Source: Pseudomonas asplenii
GTDB lineage: Bacteria; Pseudomonadota; Gammaproteobacteria; Pseudomonadales; Pseudomonadaceae
Length of the DNA stretch: 64,000 nucleotides
Reading direction: 5' to 3'
Assembly: GCF_001293465.1 (NCBI RefSeq)
Contig: NZ_JSYZ01000025.1
Coordinates: 137,743-201,742, forward strand
This document shows, one piece after another, positions 35,067 to 43,608 of the stretch (its first letter is position 1; the number at the start of each line of letters is the position of its first letter). The translations under genes were made by a program, and so were the position numbers. The notes beneath the pieces were generated by a model. That model was given only the letters and a program-made list of their open reading frames with translations. It did no database searches and was not told the origin of the DNA.

Positions 35067-36146
35067 ATGAACACTTCGACCCAGGTCGCTTCACGCCAGG
35101 CCAGCACCGTGGAAAACGACCCACGCTGGCAGGCAGTCCTGAACCGCGACGCCAGTGCCGACGGCGACTTCGTCTACGGCGTGCGGACCACCGGCGTGTA
35201 TTGCCGCCCCAGCAGCAGCGCAAGGCGCCCACGGCCGGAGAATGTCGAGTTCTTCGACAGCGCCGAACAGGCCGAGGCCGCCGGTTACCGACCCAGCCGC
35301 CGGGCCGCCGCCGACCAGACCGCCAGCCACCAGCAGCAGGTGGCCCTGGTCACCCGCGCCTGCCAATTGATCGAGGCATCGGACAGCCTGCCCTCGCTCA
35401 CCCCCCTGGCCGAGCAGTTGGGACTGAGCCCGTTCCACTTCCACCGGGTGTTCAAGGCCCATACCGGCCTGACACCCAAGGCCTACGCCGCCGCCCACCG
35501 GGCCGGCAGGCTGCGGGCACAGTTGGCCCGTGGCAGCTCGGTCACCGATGCGCTCTACGGTGCCGGCTTCAATGCCAGCAGCCGCTTTTACGCAGCCAGC
35601 GATGCAGTGCTGGGCATGAAACCGTCCGACTACCGGGCCGGTGGCAGCAATACCGAAATCCGCTTTGCCATCGCCCAGTGTTCCCTGGGGGCGATCCTGG
35701 TGGCACAGAGCGAGCGCGGGGTCTGTGCCATCCTCCTGGGCGACGATCCAGAGGCACTGGCGCGGGACCTGCAGGACAAGTTCCCACGGGCCCACTTCAT
35801 CGGTGGCGATGCCGACTTCGAGCAGTTGGTGGCCAAGGTGGTGGGCTTTGTCGAAGCCCCGGCGATTGGCCTCGACCTGCCACTGGACCTGCGCGGCACG
35901 GCCTTCCAAGAGCGGGTCTGGCAGGCGCTGCGCACGATTCCGGTGGGCAGCACCGCCAGCTATGCCGAGATCGCGAAAATGATCGGCGCGCCAAAGTCCT
36001 TCCGTGCCGTGGCCCAGGCCTGCGGGGCCAACAGCCTGGCGGTGGCGATTCCCTGCCATCGGGTAGTGCGCAGCGATGGCGACCTGTCCGGTTATCGCTG
36101 GGGCGTGGAACGCAAGCGGCAGTTGCTCGACCGCGAGGCGCAATGA
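35067..36146 (+). CDS. ada: Ada: methylated-DNA methyltransferase and activator with degenerate zinc site
   Basis: 359 residues in the order of E. coli Ada: N-terminal methylphosphotriester domain (about 18-85), AraC-type helix-turn-helix (about 95-185, LAEQLGLSPFHFHRVFKAHT) and C-terminal O6-methylguanine-DNA methyltransferase (about 190-355) with the acceptor cysteine in IPCHRVVRSDG (C330). The N-terminal domain keeps the strand FVYGVRTTGVYCRPS and ENVEFF, but of the four zinc cysteines only the first remains (C46); the others are S50, S77 and A80. Repair of O6-methylguanine should be intact, while classic zinc-based phosphotriester sensing should not. AGGAG precedes the ATG. Confidence 0.95.
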   Translation: MNTSTQVASRQASTVENDPRWQAVLNRDASADGDFVYGVRTTGVYCRPSSSARRPRPENVEFFDSAEQAEAAGYRPSRRAAADQTASHQQQVALVTRACQLIEASDSLPSLTPLAEQLGLSPFHFHRVFKAHTGLTPKAYAAAHRAGRLRAQLARGSSVTDALYGAGFNASSRFYAASDAVLGMKPSDYRAGGSNTEIRFAIAQCSLGAILVAQSERGVCAILLGDDPEALARDLQDKFPRAHFIGGDADFEQLVAKVVGFVEAPAIGLDLPLDLRGTAFQERVWQALRTIPVGSTASYAEIAKMIGAPKSFRAVAQACGANSLAVAIPCHRVVRSDGDLSGYRWGVERKRQLLDREAQ

Positions 36147-36257
36147 TGGTCCGTGGGTCGCGCCTTGGCTGCCGGCGCGACCCTGCCGAGCCATCACCGG
36201 CAAAGAAGGATTGCAAGCTAACGATCTCCCCCCTTACCCTTCCCCACCCATCCGCGC

Positions 36258-37208
36258 ATGCCCAAGGCTTCAGCTTCGATGTCCTCCGTATTGAGTGTCC
36301 TGCTGCCCATCTTCGCCCTGATCCTGGTAGGCTTCATCTGCCGTCGCACCCACCGCCTGGGGCCCAACGCGGCCTCGGAGATCAATCGCATGGTGGTCTG
36401 GCTGTGCCTGCCGGCGTTGCTGTTCAAGGCCACGGCGACAGCAACCTGGGAGCAGATCTGGCATCCCGGCTTCGTGCTGGCGTTCACCCTGAGCACCCTG
36501 GCGATCTTCGCCCTGACCCTGCTGCTGCGTTGGCGCAAGGCCGGGCATTTCGCCGATGCCAGCATCGATGCCCTGAGCGCGTCCTATGCCAACACCGGCT
36601 ACATCGGCATTCCGCTGTGCGTGATGGTGCTCGGCCAGAACGGCCTGGAACCGGCGCTGATCGCTTCGCTGCTGGTGGTCTGCGTGCTGTTCGGCCTGGC
36701 GCTGGTGTGTATCGAGATCGGCTTGCAGGCCGAGCGCCAGGTGCACCGGATCGTCTTCAAGGTGCTGCTGGCCCTGGCGAAAAATCCGCTGGTGGTGTCG
36801 CCGCTGCTCGGTGCCCTCTGGGCCTGGGGTGGCGCCCCGCTGCCGGCACCGGCGGAGAAGTTTCTCAGCCTGCTCGGCGCGGCGACCATCCCCTGCGCGC
36901 TGATTTCCCTCGGACTGTTCCTGGCGCACAAGCAACAGGGTCCGCGCCAGGGCGTGACGTTGCTGGTGCTGCTCAAGCTGGTGGCGCACCCGCTGCTGAC
37001 CGGGTTCCTGGCGTTCAGGGTGTTTCATCTGCCGCCGCTGTGGGCCAACTCGGCACTGCTGCTCAGTGCCCTGCCCACCGGCACCGGGCCGTTCATGCTG
37101 GCCGAGTACTACAAGCGTGAAGCCTCGCTGGTGTCGAGCACGATCCTGGTCTCGACCCTGGGCTCGCTGGTGACCCTGTCGATCTGCCTGTACCTGATCG
37201 GCAACTGA
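36258..37208 (+). CDS. AEC-family transporter (auxin efflux carrier/malate permease type)
   Basis: 316-residue membrane protein with ten predicted helices in two fivefold halves. Typical features: N-terminal VLSVLLPIFALILVGFICRR, LCLPALLFKATA, and the unwound segment YANTGYIGIPLC in helix 4 with its counterpart LPTGTGPFMLAEYY near the C-terminus. The family exports or imports carboxylates and amino-acid derivatives. An ATG seven codons further in (36279) is an equally good start. Substrate unknown. Convergent with the LysR gene at 37216, 7 nt away. Confidence 0.88.
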   Translation: MPKASASMSSVLSVLLPIFALILVGFICRRTHRLGPNAASEINRMVVWLCLPALLFKATATATWEQIWHPGFVLAFTLSTLAIFALTLLLRWRKAGHFADASIDALSASYANTGYIGIPLCVMVLGQNGLEPALIASLLVVCVLFGLALVCIEIGLQAERQVHRIVFKVLLALAKNPLVVSPLLGALWAWGGAPLPAPAEKFLSLLGAATIPCALISLGLFLAHKQQGPRQGVTLLVLLKLVAHPLLTGFLAFRVFHLPPLWANSALLLSALPTGTGPFMLAEYYKREASLVSSTILVSTLGSLVTLSICLYLIGN

Positions 37209-37215
37209 GGCGCGC

Positions 37216-38127
37216 TCAGGCAGGCCGGCGCTCGGCCTCCAGCGACTTCCACAACTCGCGCATGGTCGGGTTGGCATTGGCCACCGAGCAGTAGGAACGG
37301 ATTTCCAGATCGGCACTCCAGTGCGCGCTACCGGCCCGGACCAGCGTGCCCTTGTGCAATTCATCCTGCACCGCGCTTTCGGGGAGCCAGGTAATGCCAT
37401 ACCCCTCCTGGGCCATCTTCATCAGCAGCATGGCCATGTCGGCCTCGTAGCAACGATCCAGCTCGCAGGGGCTTTCGGCATTTTTCAGGATCACCTCAAC
37501 CACCCGCCCCAGGAAGGTGGTCGCGGTGTAGGCCAGGTACGGCAGCGGCGCCTGTTTTTTTCCCGGCAAGGCATACAGCGGCCTGCCGCGTTTGTCCGGT
37601 GCCGAGACCGGGATCAGTGAATCATGCCCGAGAGTGAGGCTGATGAACTTCTCCGGGTCGAGCAGGATCGGCGCCTGGGGATGGTGATAGCCGATCATCA
37701 GATCGCAACCGCCCTCGGCCAGGGCGATGACCGCATCATGGATATTGGCGGCCACCACCCGCGCGTTGAAACCGGCATTGCCACGCTGGAAGCGCATCAG
37801 CCACTTGGGCAGGAAGGTCATGGACAGGCTGTGCCCGGCGGTCACCTGGATCGAACGCCCGGGCATCCGGTCGCCCCGGCGCAGGGTCGCGCGCAGCTCC
37901 TGCAGGTCGGCAAGGGTTTCCCTGCCCTGTTCGCAGAAGGTCCGTCCGGCGGCCGTCAGTTGCACCGGGTAGGTGCCGCGGTCCACCAGTTCCACGCCGA
38001 CCCACTCCTCCAACGAACGAATCCGTCGCGACAGCGCGGACTGGGTAATGCAGCGCACCTCCGCCGCGCGGGAGAAGTTCTTCAGTTCGGCAACCGCCAG
38101 GATGTCGTCTATCCACTTGATCTGCAT
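37216..38127 (-). CDS. LysR-family regulator of the symporter/racemase operon
   Basis: 303-residue LysR protein: helix-turn-helix in residues 1-60 (KWIDDILAVAELKNFSRAAE; ITQSALSRRIRSLEEWVG), effector domain after about 90. It is divergent from the dicarboxylate/amino acid symporter and racemase genes across 181 nt, so it is their probable regulator; the same LysR-symporter-racemase pairing suggests sensing of an acidic amino acid. Start MQIKWIDD matches the family. Confidence 0.9.
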   Translation of the reverse strand: MQIKWIDDILAVAELKNFSRAAEVRCITQSALSRRIRSLEEWVGVELVDRGTYPVQLTAAGRTFCEQGRETLADLQELRATLRRGDRMPGRSIQVTAGHSLSMTFLPKWLMRFQRGNAGFNARVVAANIHDAVIALAEGGCDLMIGYHHPQAPILLDPEKFISLTLGHDSLIPVSAPDKRGRPLYALPGKKQAPLPYLAYTATTFLGRVVEVILKNAESPCELDRCYEADMAMLLMKMAQEGYGITWLPESAVQDELHKGTLVRAGSAHWSADLEIRSYCSVANANPTMRELWKSLEAERRPA

Positions 38128-38308
38128 GGTGATTCCCACTGCTGAGGAGGGCTGGGCGTGAGCAGCCGCCAGTGTCGGGCAATCACCGTCGGCAAACTAT
38201 TCCGATTACGCATCAGTGTATGGCATTTACTCATCAACGAGCCCTTTCCCCAGCCATAGACTGGCCCCGTGACAAAAAAAACAACGAACGGTCATTGAGG
38301 GTGCTCCT

Positions 38309-39610
38309 GTGAACAGCAAACGACTTCCCAAGCAAATCGCCCTGGCGATCGGCCTCGGCATCCTGGTGGGCTGGGCCTGCCACCACTACGCCGGCGATGC
38401 CAGGGCGGCCAGGGAACTGGCCGGCTACTTCAGCCTGGTCACCGATATTTTCCTGCGCATGATCAAGATGATCATCGCCCCACTGGTGTTCGCCACCCTG
38501 GTCGGTGGCATCGCCAGCCTGGGCAGTTCGCACTCCGTCGGCCGCATCGGCCTGCGGGCGATGATCTGGTTCGTCAGCGCCTCGCTGCTGTCGCTGCTGA
38601 TCGGCATGCTGCTGGTCAATCTGTTCCAGCCCGGCGCCGGCCTGAACCTCGTGGCGCCAGCCGCCAACAGCGGCGCGGCACCAGTGAATGTCGGCGACTT
38701 CAGCCTCAAGGCCTTCATCAGCCATGTGTTCCCGCGCAGCATCGCCGAAGCCATGGCGAACAACGAGATCCTGCAGATCGTAGTGTTCTCGCTGTTCTTC
38801 GGTTTTGCCCTGTCCTTCCTCAAGAAACAGGGGTATGTCGGCATCAGCAATCTGGTGGATGAACTGGCCAGAATCATGTTCCGCATCACCGACTACGTGA
38901 TGTGTTTCGCCCCGGTCGGCGTGTTCTGCGCCATCGCCGCGGCTCTCACCACCGAAGGACTGGGCCTGCTGCTGGACTACGGCAAGCTGATCGGCGAGTT
39001 CTATGTCGGCATCCTGGTGCTGTGGGCGATCCTGTTCGGCATCGGGCGCCTGTTCCTCGGGCGCTCGGTGTGGCGCCTGGGCAAGCTGATCCGCGAACCG
39101 GTGCTGCTGGCGTTCTCCACCGCGAGCAGCGAGTCGGCCTATCCCAAGACCATCGACGCCCTGGAGAAATTCGGCACCTCGAAGCGGATTTCCAGCTTCG
39201 TGCTGCCGCTCGGCTACTCGTTCAACCTCGATGGCTCGATGATGTACCAGGCTTTCGCCGTGATGTTCATCGCCCAGGCCTACAACATCGAACTGAGCTT
39301 CGCCCAGCAGGTGCTGATCCTGCTGACGCTGATGGTCACCAGCAAGGGCATGGCCGGCGTGGCCCGCGCTTCGGTGGTGGTGGTCGCGGCGACCCTGCCG
39401 ATGTTCAACCTGCCCGAGGCCGGCCTGCTGCTGATCCTCGGTATCGACCAGTTCCTCGACATGGCCCGTACCGCGACCAATATCGTCGGCAACAGCATCG
39501 CCACCGCCGTAGTGGCGAGCAGGGAGGACAGCGCGCAATCCGGCGAAACCGCCGCCGAGCCGGCCGCCCCGGTGCAACCCACGCAATCCCTGGCTCGAGT
39601 ACCGTCATGA
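38309..39610 (+). CDS. Dicarboxylate/amino acid:cation symporter (DAACS)
   Basis: 433-residue member of the GltP/DctA/GltPh family. Seen: the serine-rich reentrant hairpin in LLAFSTASSESAYPKTIDAL, the helix-7 motif YSFNLDGSMMYQAF (NMDGT in relatives), and helix 8 GIDQFLDMARTATNIVGNSI, whose arginine is at the place that binds the side-chain carboxylate in glutamate/aspartate carriers. GTG start with GAGG eight bases upstream. Its stop overlaps the start of the racemase gene (ATGA), so acidic amino acid uptake and racemisation are coupled. A Pro/Glu-rich tail follows the last helix. Confidence 0.92.
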   Translation: MNSKRLPKQIALAIGLGILVGWACHHYAGDARAARELAGYFSLVTDIFLRMIKMIIAPLVFATLVGGIASLGSSHSVGRIGLRAMIWFVSASLLSLLIGMLLVNLFQPGAGLNLVAPAANSGAAPVNVGDFSLKAFISHVFPRSIAEAMANNEILQIVVFSLFFGFALSFLKKQGYVGISNLVDELARIMFRITDYVMCFAPVGVFCAIAAALTTEGLGLLLDYGKLIGEFYVGILVLWAILFGIGRLFLGRSVWRLGKLIREPVLLAFSTASSESAYPKTIDALEKFGTSKRISSFVLPLGYSFNLDGSMMYQAFAVMFIAQAYNIELSFAQQVLILLTLMVTSKGMAGVARASVVVVAATLPMFNLPEAGLLLILGIDQFLDMARTATNIVGNSIATAVVASREDSAQSGETAAEPAAPVQPTQSLARVPS

Positions 39611-41124
39611 ACGCGAAAAAATCCACCTCTCCCGGCAAGACCTTCGGCATTGTCGGAGGGCTTGGCTCACTGGCCGGCGCTGACCTGTTCAACAAGCTGA
39701 TCAGCAGCCGCCCGGTGCTTGCCGACCAGGGGCGCTACCACTTCCTGTTCGAGCAGCACCCGTTCAAGGACGTGCTGCTGCCGCTGGACCGAGACGCCAG
39801 CATGAGCTCGCGCAAGTTCTACGCCTTCCAGATGTGCCAGTCGCTGGAGAACGGCGGAGCCGATGCGATCCTGCTGCCGTGTATTGCCAGCCATACCTTT
39901 CGCGAGGAGATCCAGGCCGAGCTGGGCATTCCGGTCTTCGACCTGTTGCATGCCCTGCGCCAGCAGGTCGAGCGCACGCTGCCCGAAGGCGGCCGGCTGG
40001 GTATCCTGACCTCCGACTATGTGCGCCACAGCGGGCTGTTCGAACGCTACTTCGCCGACCGCCATGAACTGGTCTATCCCGGTACAGAGAACCAGGCACG
40101 ATTGATGGAAGCAATGTACGGCGTCGACGGGATCAAGGACGGCCAGTTCGACGGGGCGCCGCTGGAGCACCTGCACCAGGTCTGCGTGGAGTTGCAGGAG
40201 CAGGGCGTCGCGCTGATCCTGCCGGGGCTGACCGAACTGTCACTGGTCAGCCAGGACCTGCAACGGCGCGGCATCGCCCTGCTCGATGCCAACCGGGTCT
40301 ACAGCGACTACGCCATCCACGCCAGCGAACCGGCGCCCGCGCCACGCTTCAAGCTGGGCATCGTCGGCGGCGTCGGCCCGGCGGCCACGGTCGACTTCAT
40401 GGCCAAGGTGATCCGCCACACACCGGCGGACAGGGACCAGGAGCATATCCGCATGGTGGTCGAGCAGAACCCGCAGATCCCCGACCGCACCGCCAACCTG
40501 CTGCACCAGGCCACCGACCCGAGCATGGCGCTGTACGCCACCTGCAAACGCCTGGAGCAGGAAGGCGCGCATGCCATCGCCATCCCGTGCAATACCGCCC
40601 ATGCATTCGTCGAGCGGATCCAACCTTATCTGAAGACACCGATCATCAACATGCTCGACGTAACCATCCGGCACATCGCCGAGCAGCATGGTGCCGGCAA
40701 AAGCGTCGGCCTGCTGGCAACGTCGGGAACGGTGCAGAGCCGGGTCTACCACGACGTGGCCCGGCAGTGGGGGTTGCAACTGATCGTCCCGCAGCCAGCC
40801 ATGCAGGCACGGGTGATGGCAGCGATCTACGGCGAACGCGGGGTCAAGGCCGGGCACACCGACGGCCTGTGCCGCGAGCAGTTGCTCGAAGCCGCCAACC
40901 ACTTGTGCCAGGCGGGCGCTTCGGTGCTGATCCTCGGCTGCACCGAACTGCCGCTGATCCTGCCCCATGCCGAACGCTTCGAGCTGGACAGCGGCGTGGT
41001 CAGCCTGGTCGACCCCACCACCCTGCTCGCCCTGCGCTGCGTGCAGCAGGCATTGGCGGGCACACCGCCGCGCTCAGCCGATACGGTTCTTCTCCAGCAG
41101 CCACTGGCGGCTGTCGTCGAGTAG
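39607..41124 (+). CDS. Double-domain aspartate/glutamate racemase family protein
   Basis: 505 residues made of two tandem Asp/Glu racemase domains (about 10-240 and 248-485); single-domain enzymes are about 230-240. These cofactor-independent enzymes use two cysteines. In the C-terminal domain both are present: IPCNTAHAF (C328) and LGCTELPL (C445). In the N-terminal domain the first is present in LPCIASHTF (C92), but the second motif reads PGLTELSL, with leucine 208. So one half is likely catalytic and the other impaired, perhaps regulatory. Translationally coupled to the symporter. The last 51 nt overlap the opposing tetR gene. Confidence 0.92.
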   Translation: MNAKKSTSPGKTFGIVGGLGSLAGADLFNKLISSRPVLADQGRYHFLFEQHPFKDVLLPLDRDASMSSRKFYAFQMCQSLENGGADAILLPCIASHTFREEIQAELGIPVFDLLHALRQQVERTLPEGGRLGILTSDYVRHSGLFERYFADRHELVYPGTENQARLMEAMYGVDGIKDGQFDGAPLEHLHQVCVELQEQGVALILPGLTELSLVSQDLQRRGIALLDANRVYSDYAIHASEPAPAPRFKLGIVGGVGPAATVDFMAKVIRHTPADRDQEHIRMVVEQNPQIPDRTANLLHQATDPSMALYATCKRLEQEGAHAIAIPCNTAHAFVERIQPYLKTPIINMLDVTIRHIAEQHGAGKSVGLLATSGTVQSRVYHDVARQWGLQLIVPQPAMQARVMAAIYGERGVKAGHTDGLCREQLLEAANHLCQAGASVLILGCTELPLILPHAERFELDSGVVSLVDPTTLLALRCVQQALAGTPPRSADTVLLQQPLAAVVE

Positions 41125-41628
41125 CCGCTCGGCCAACTGCGGGTCGTCACAGACCCGCGCCAGCACCAGGGCGCCAACCAGGGTCGCCAGGCTGCCGGTG
41201 GCGGCACGCCGGGTCTCCTCGGTCGAGGCGCCCGGCATGTCCTGCGTCAGGCGTTCGAGTTGCCGGCCGATGCTGCGGGTCATCTGCGCCCGCGCCTCGG
41301 CGGACTGGCGCCGGGTTTCCGTGGCCAGTCCGGCCAGCGGGCAGCCGCCCGCGCAATCCTCTCGGTGGTCGCTGCTCAGGTAGCGAGAGATGTAGCCGGC
41401 CAGGTCATCGCCCACCGTCGGCGAGGTCGAGGCCACATGCGCCAGGGCCTCGACCACCAGCTCATCCTTCGAGGCGAAGTAGCCATAGAAACCACCGTGG
41501 GTCATTCCTGCGGCCTTCATCACCTGGGCGACGCTGACCGCCTCGTAGCCATGCTCCCGAAAGAGTCGGCCGGCGACTTCAAGGATCTTCAGGCGGTTTT
41601 GCGCAACCTGCTCGCGACTGACTTTCAT
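41074..41628 (-). CDS. TetR-family repressor
   Basis: 184 residues. N-terminal helix-turn-helix: RLKILEVAGRLFREHGYEAV then VMKAAGMTHGGFYGYFASKD (residues about 12-55), the family signature. The C-terminal ligand domain contains DCAGGCPLAGLATE and matches the TetR_C subgroup found beside short-chain dehydrogenases. Divergent from the SDR gene at 41730; two operator copies lie in between. The 3' end overlaps the racemase gene by 51 nt in opposite orientation. Confidence 0.9.
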   Translation of the reverse strand: MKVSREQVAQNRLKILEVAGRLFREHGYEAVSVAQVMKAAGMTHGGFYGYFASKDELVVEALAHVASTSPTVGDDLAGYISRYLSSDHREDCAGGCPLAGLATETRRQSAEARAQMTRSIGRQLERLTQDMPGASTEETRRAATGSLATLVGALVLARVCDDPQLAERLLDDSRQWLLEKNRIG

Positions 41629-41659
41629 CCGAACCTCCGTTGACAGGCTTGACAGTATA

Positions 41660-41700
41660 CATGACGAATATCATATTTAATAAACATGATGACTATCATG
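41660..41700. promoter_or_regulatory. Two TetR operator copies in the tetR/SDR promoter region
   Basis: CATGATGACTATCATG (41685-41700) is a palindrome (CATGAT/ATCATG, 4-nt spacer), and CATGACGAATATCATA (41660-41675) matches it in 13 of 16 positions. They are direct copies 25 nt apart. The first overlaps a putative promoter with TTGACA at 41650-41655 and TATTTA at 41674-41679, so binding would block transcription. Confidence 0.7.
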
Positions 41701-41729
41701 ATTAATTCCAGCCAACGAGGATTCCCGCC

Positions 41730-42512
41730 ATGACCATCAAACCCGCCGTCCTGATCACGGGCGCTTCCACCGGTATCGGTGCCGTCTATGCCGACCGTTT
41801 CGCCAAACGCGGACACGACCTGGTGCTGGTCGCCCGGGACAAGTCACGCCTGGAAGCGCTGGCCGAACGCCTGCGCGCGGAAACCGGGGTGAACGTGGAG
41901 GTGCTGCAGGCCGACCTCACCGATGCCGGCGAGCTGGCCGGGATCGAGGCGCGGGTCAGGGACGACGCCAGCATCGGTATCCTGGTCAACAATGCCGGCA
42001 TGAGTGGCGCCGGCAGTTTCATCGAACAGACGCCGGAGCTGGTCAACCAGATCATCACCCTCAACATCACCGCCCTCACCCGCCTGAGCAACGCCATCGC
42101 CCCGCGCCTGGCCCGCAGCGGTGGCGGCTCGATCATCAACCTCGCCTCGGTGGTGGGCCTGGCGCCGGAGCTTCAAATGAGCGTCTACGGGGCGAGCAAG
42201 GCGTTCGTGCTGTTCCTGAGCCAGGGCCTGAACATCGAGCTGGGCGCCAAGGGGCTGTATGTCCAGGCCGTCCTGCCGTCCGCCACCCGTACCGAAATCT
42301 GGGAGCGCTCCGGCAAGCGGATCGAGGACCTGCAGGCGGTGATGGAAGTCGAAGACCTGGTGGATGCGGCGTTGGTGGGCTTCGATCGTCGCGAAACCGT
42401 GACCATCCCACCGTTGCCGGACGAAACCCAGTGGCAGGCTCTGGAAGCGGCGCGCCAGGCAATGCTGCCCAACTACATGCAGGTACTGCCGGCAGCCCGC
42501 TATCGCGCCTGA
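41730..42512 (+). CDS. Short-chain dehydrogenase/reductase
   Basis: 260-residue classical SDR. NAD(P) motif TGASTGIGA (residues about 10-18), NNAGMSG, and the catalytic Tyr/Lys in YGASKAFV with the serine of NLASVVG upstream. The C-terminal extension after about 195 (SGKRIEDLQAVMEVEDLVDA) is typical of the DltE-like subgroup that acts on small ketones/aldehydes. Controlled by the divergent TetR gene. Substrate unknown. Confidence 0.9.
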   Translation: MTIKPAVLITGASTGIGAVYADRFAKRGHDLVLVARDKSRLEALAERLRAETGVNVEVLQADLTDAGELAGIEARVRDDASIGILVNNAGMSGAGSFIEQTPELVNQIITLNITALTRLSNAIAPRLARSGGGSIINLASVVGLAPELQMSVYGASKAFVLFLSQGLNIELGAKGLYVQAVLPSATRTEIWERSGKRIEDLQAVMEVEDLVDAALVGFDRRETVTIPPLPDETQWQALEAARQAMLPNYMQVLPAARYRA

Positions 42513-42579
42513 TCGGTGCCCCCACCGGGCTTGTGCCATGCCACTGTGCCTGTGGGACCCGGCTCCCGCAGGGGGGCAG

Positions 42580-43476
42580 TCAACCCCGGGCGACGACCCG
42601 GCGGCTCCAGGGCGTCCAGCCCTGTTGCATGCCGGCCGCCGCCAGCAGGATCGCCGTCACCCCCAGCCACTGCAGCGGCTGCAAGCGATGGCCGAAGGCG
42701 AACCAGTCGACGAGGATCGCCGCGATCGGGTAGATGAACGACAGGGCGCCGGTCAACGCCGTCGGCAGTTTCTGGATCGCGCCATACAGCAGCACGTACA
42801 TCACCCCGGTGTGAACGATGCCCAGAGTCACCAGGCTGCCCCAGGCACTGGCCCCGACCGGCAGCACCGACAGGTTCGCCCAGGGCGCCAGCAGCAGGGT
42901 CCCGGTGGCCACCTGGATCAACGCGATCAGGTGCGGCGGCGTACCGGCCAGACGCTTGATGATCAACGCGGCAAAGGCATACAGCAGCGCGGCACCGAGC
43001 GCCAGCACGATGCCCAGCAGGTAATCGCCGCCACTTTCACCCTGTTGGCCATGGGCACTGACGATCGCCAGCATTCCGGCAAAGGCCAGGCCCAGCCAGA
43101 ACAGCTTCTGCGCGGTGATCTTCTCGCCGAGAAACAGCGCCGCCAGCCCCACCAGCATGAACGGCTGGACGTTGTAGACCGCCGTGCCGATGGCGATCGA
43201 GGCACGGGAATAGGACGCGAACAACAGCACCCAGTTGCCGACGATCGCCACCCCGCTGAGCACCGCCAGCAGGAAGGTGGTGCGGCTCAGGATGCCCGGG
43301 CGCAGAAAGCCCATGACGGCGCAGATCGCCAGCAGAGTCAGCGCACCGAACAGGCAGCGCCAGAACACCACGTCGAGTACCGGCTGGCCGGACACCAGCA
43401 CGAACCAGCCGATGGTTCCGGAAATCAGCATGGCCGCGACCATTTCCAGCGACCCGCGATGCAGTGATTGAGACAT
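42580..43476 (-). CDS. EamA/RhaT-family transporter (DMT superfamily)
   Basis: 298-residue protein with ten helices in two EamA repeats (about 10-140 and 155-285). Typical motifs: FWRCLFGALTLLAI, YNVQPFMLVGLAALFLGEKI at the end of repeat 1, and SFIYPIAAILVDWFAFGH at the end of repeat 2. Such proteins commonly export amino acids or metabolites. ATG with AGGAG seven bases upstream. Divergent from an Lrp/AsnC regulator, suggesting amino-acid-responsive control. Confidence 0.9.
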   Translation of the reverse strand: MSQSLHRGSLEMVAAMLISGTIGWFVLVSGQPVLDVVFWRCLFGALTLLAICAVMGFLRPGILSRTTFLLAVLSGVAIVGNWVLLFASYSRASIAIGTAVYNVQPFMLVGLAALFLGEKITAQKLFWLGLAFAGMLAIVSAHGQQGESGGDYLLGIVLALGAALLYAFAALIIKRLAGTPPHLIALIQVATGTLLLAPWANLSVLPVGASAWGSLVTLGIVHTGVMYVLLYGAIQKLPTALTGALSFIYPIAAILVDWFAFGHRLQPLQWLGVTAILLAAAGMQQGWTPWSRRVVARG

Positions 43477-43541
43477 GATTGAGCTCCTTGGCAGATGGCG
43501 AAAGTATGCCAAGCGCCACAACGGCGTCTCCAGTGACTATA

Positions 43542-43567
43542 AAAGGCTAAACTGCGATTTTGCCTTT
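43542..43567. promoter_or_regulatory. Candidate Lrp operator between EamA and lrp genes
   Basis: Inverted repeat AAAGGC (43542-43547) and GCCTTT (43562-43567), extended by TATA/TTAT on the outside, in an A/T-rich stretch unlike the surrounding DNA. It is about 65 nt upstream of the EamA start and 42 nt upstream of the lrp start. Confidence 0.5.
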
Positions 43568-43608
43568 ATGATCAAGGCTGACTGCCGTTTTTACCTTACG
43601 AGACCAAG

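Noticed and set aside
35067..35310. Frameshift or pseudogene as the reason for missing Ada cysteines
   Set aside because: The reading frame is continuous and the flanking Ada motifs align without gaps; the changes are substitutions.
39607..41124. Two separate racemase genes joined by a sequencing error
   Set aside because: No frame change or stop occurs between the domains, and the linker (ASEPAPAPRF) looks like a natural Pro/Ala linker.
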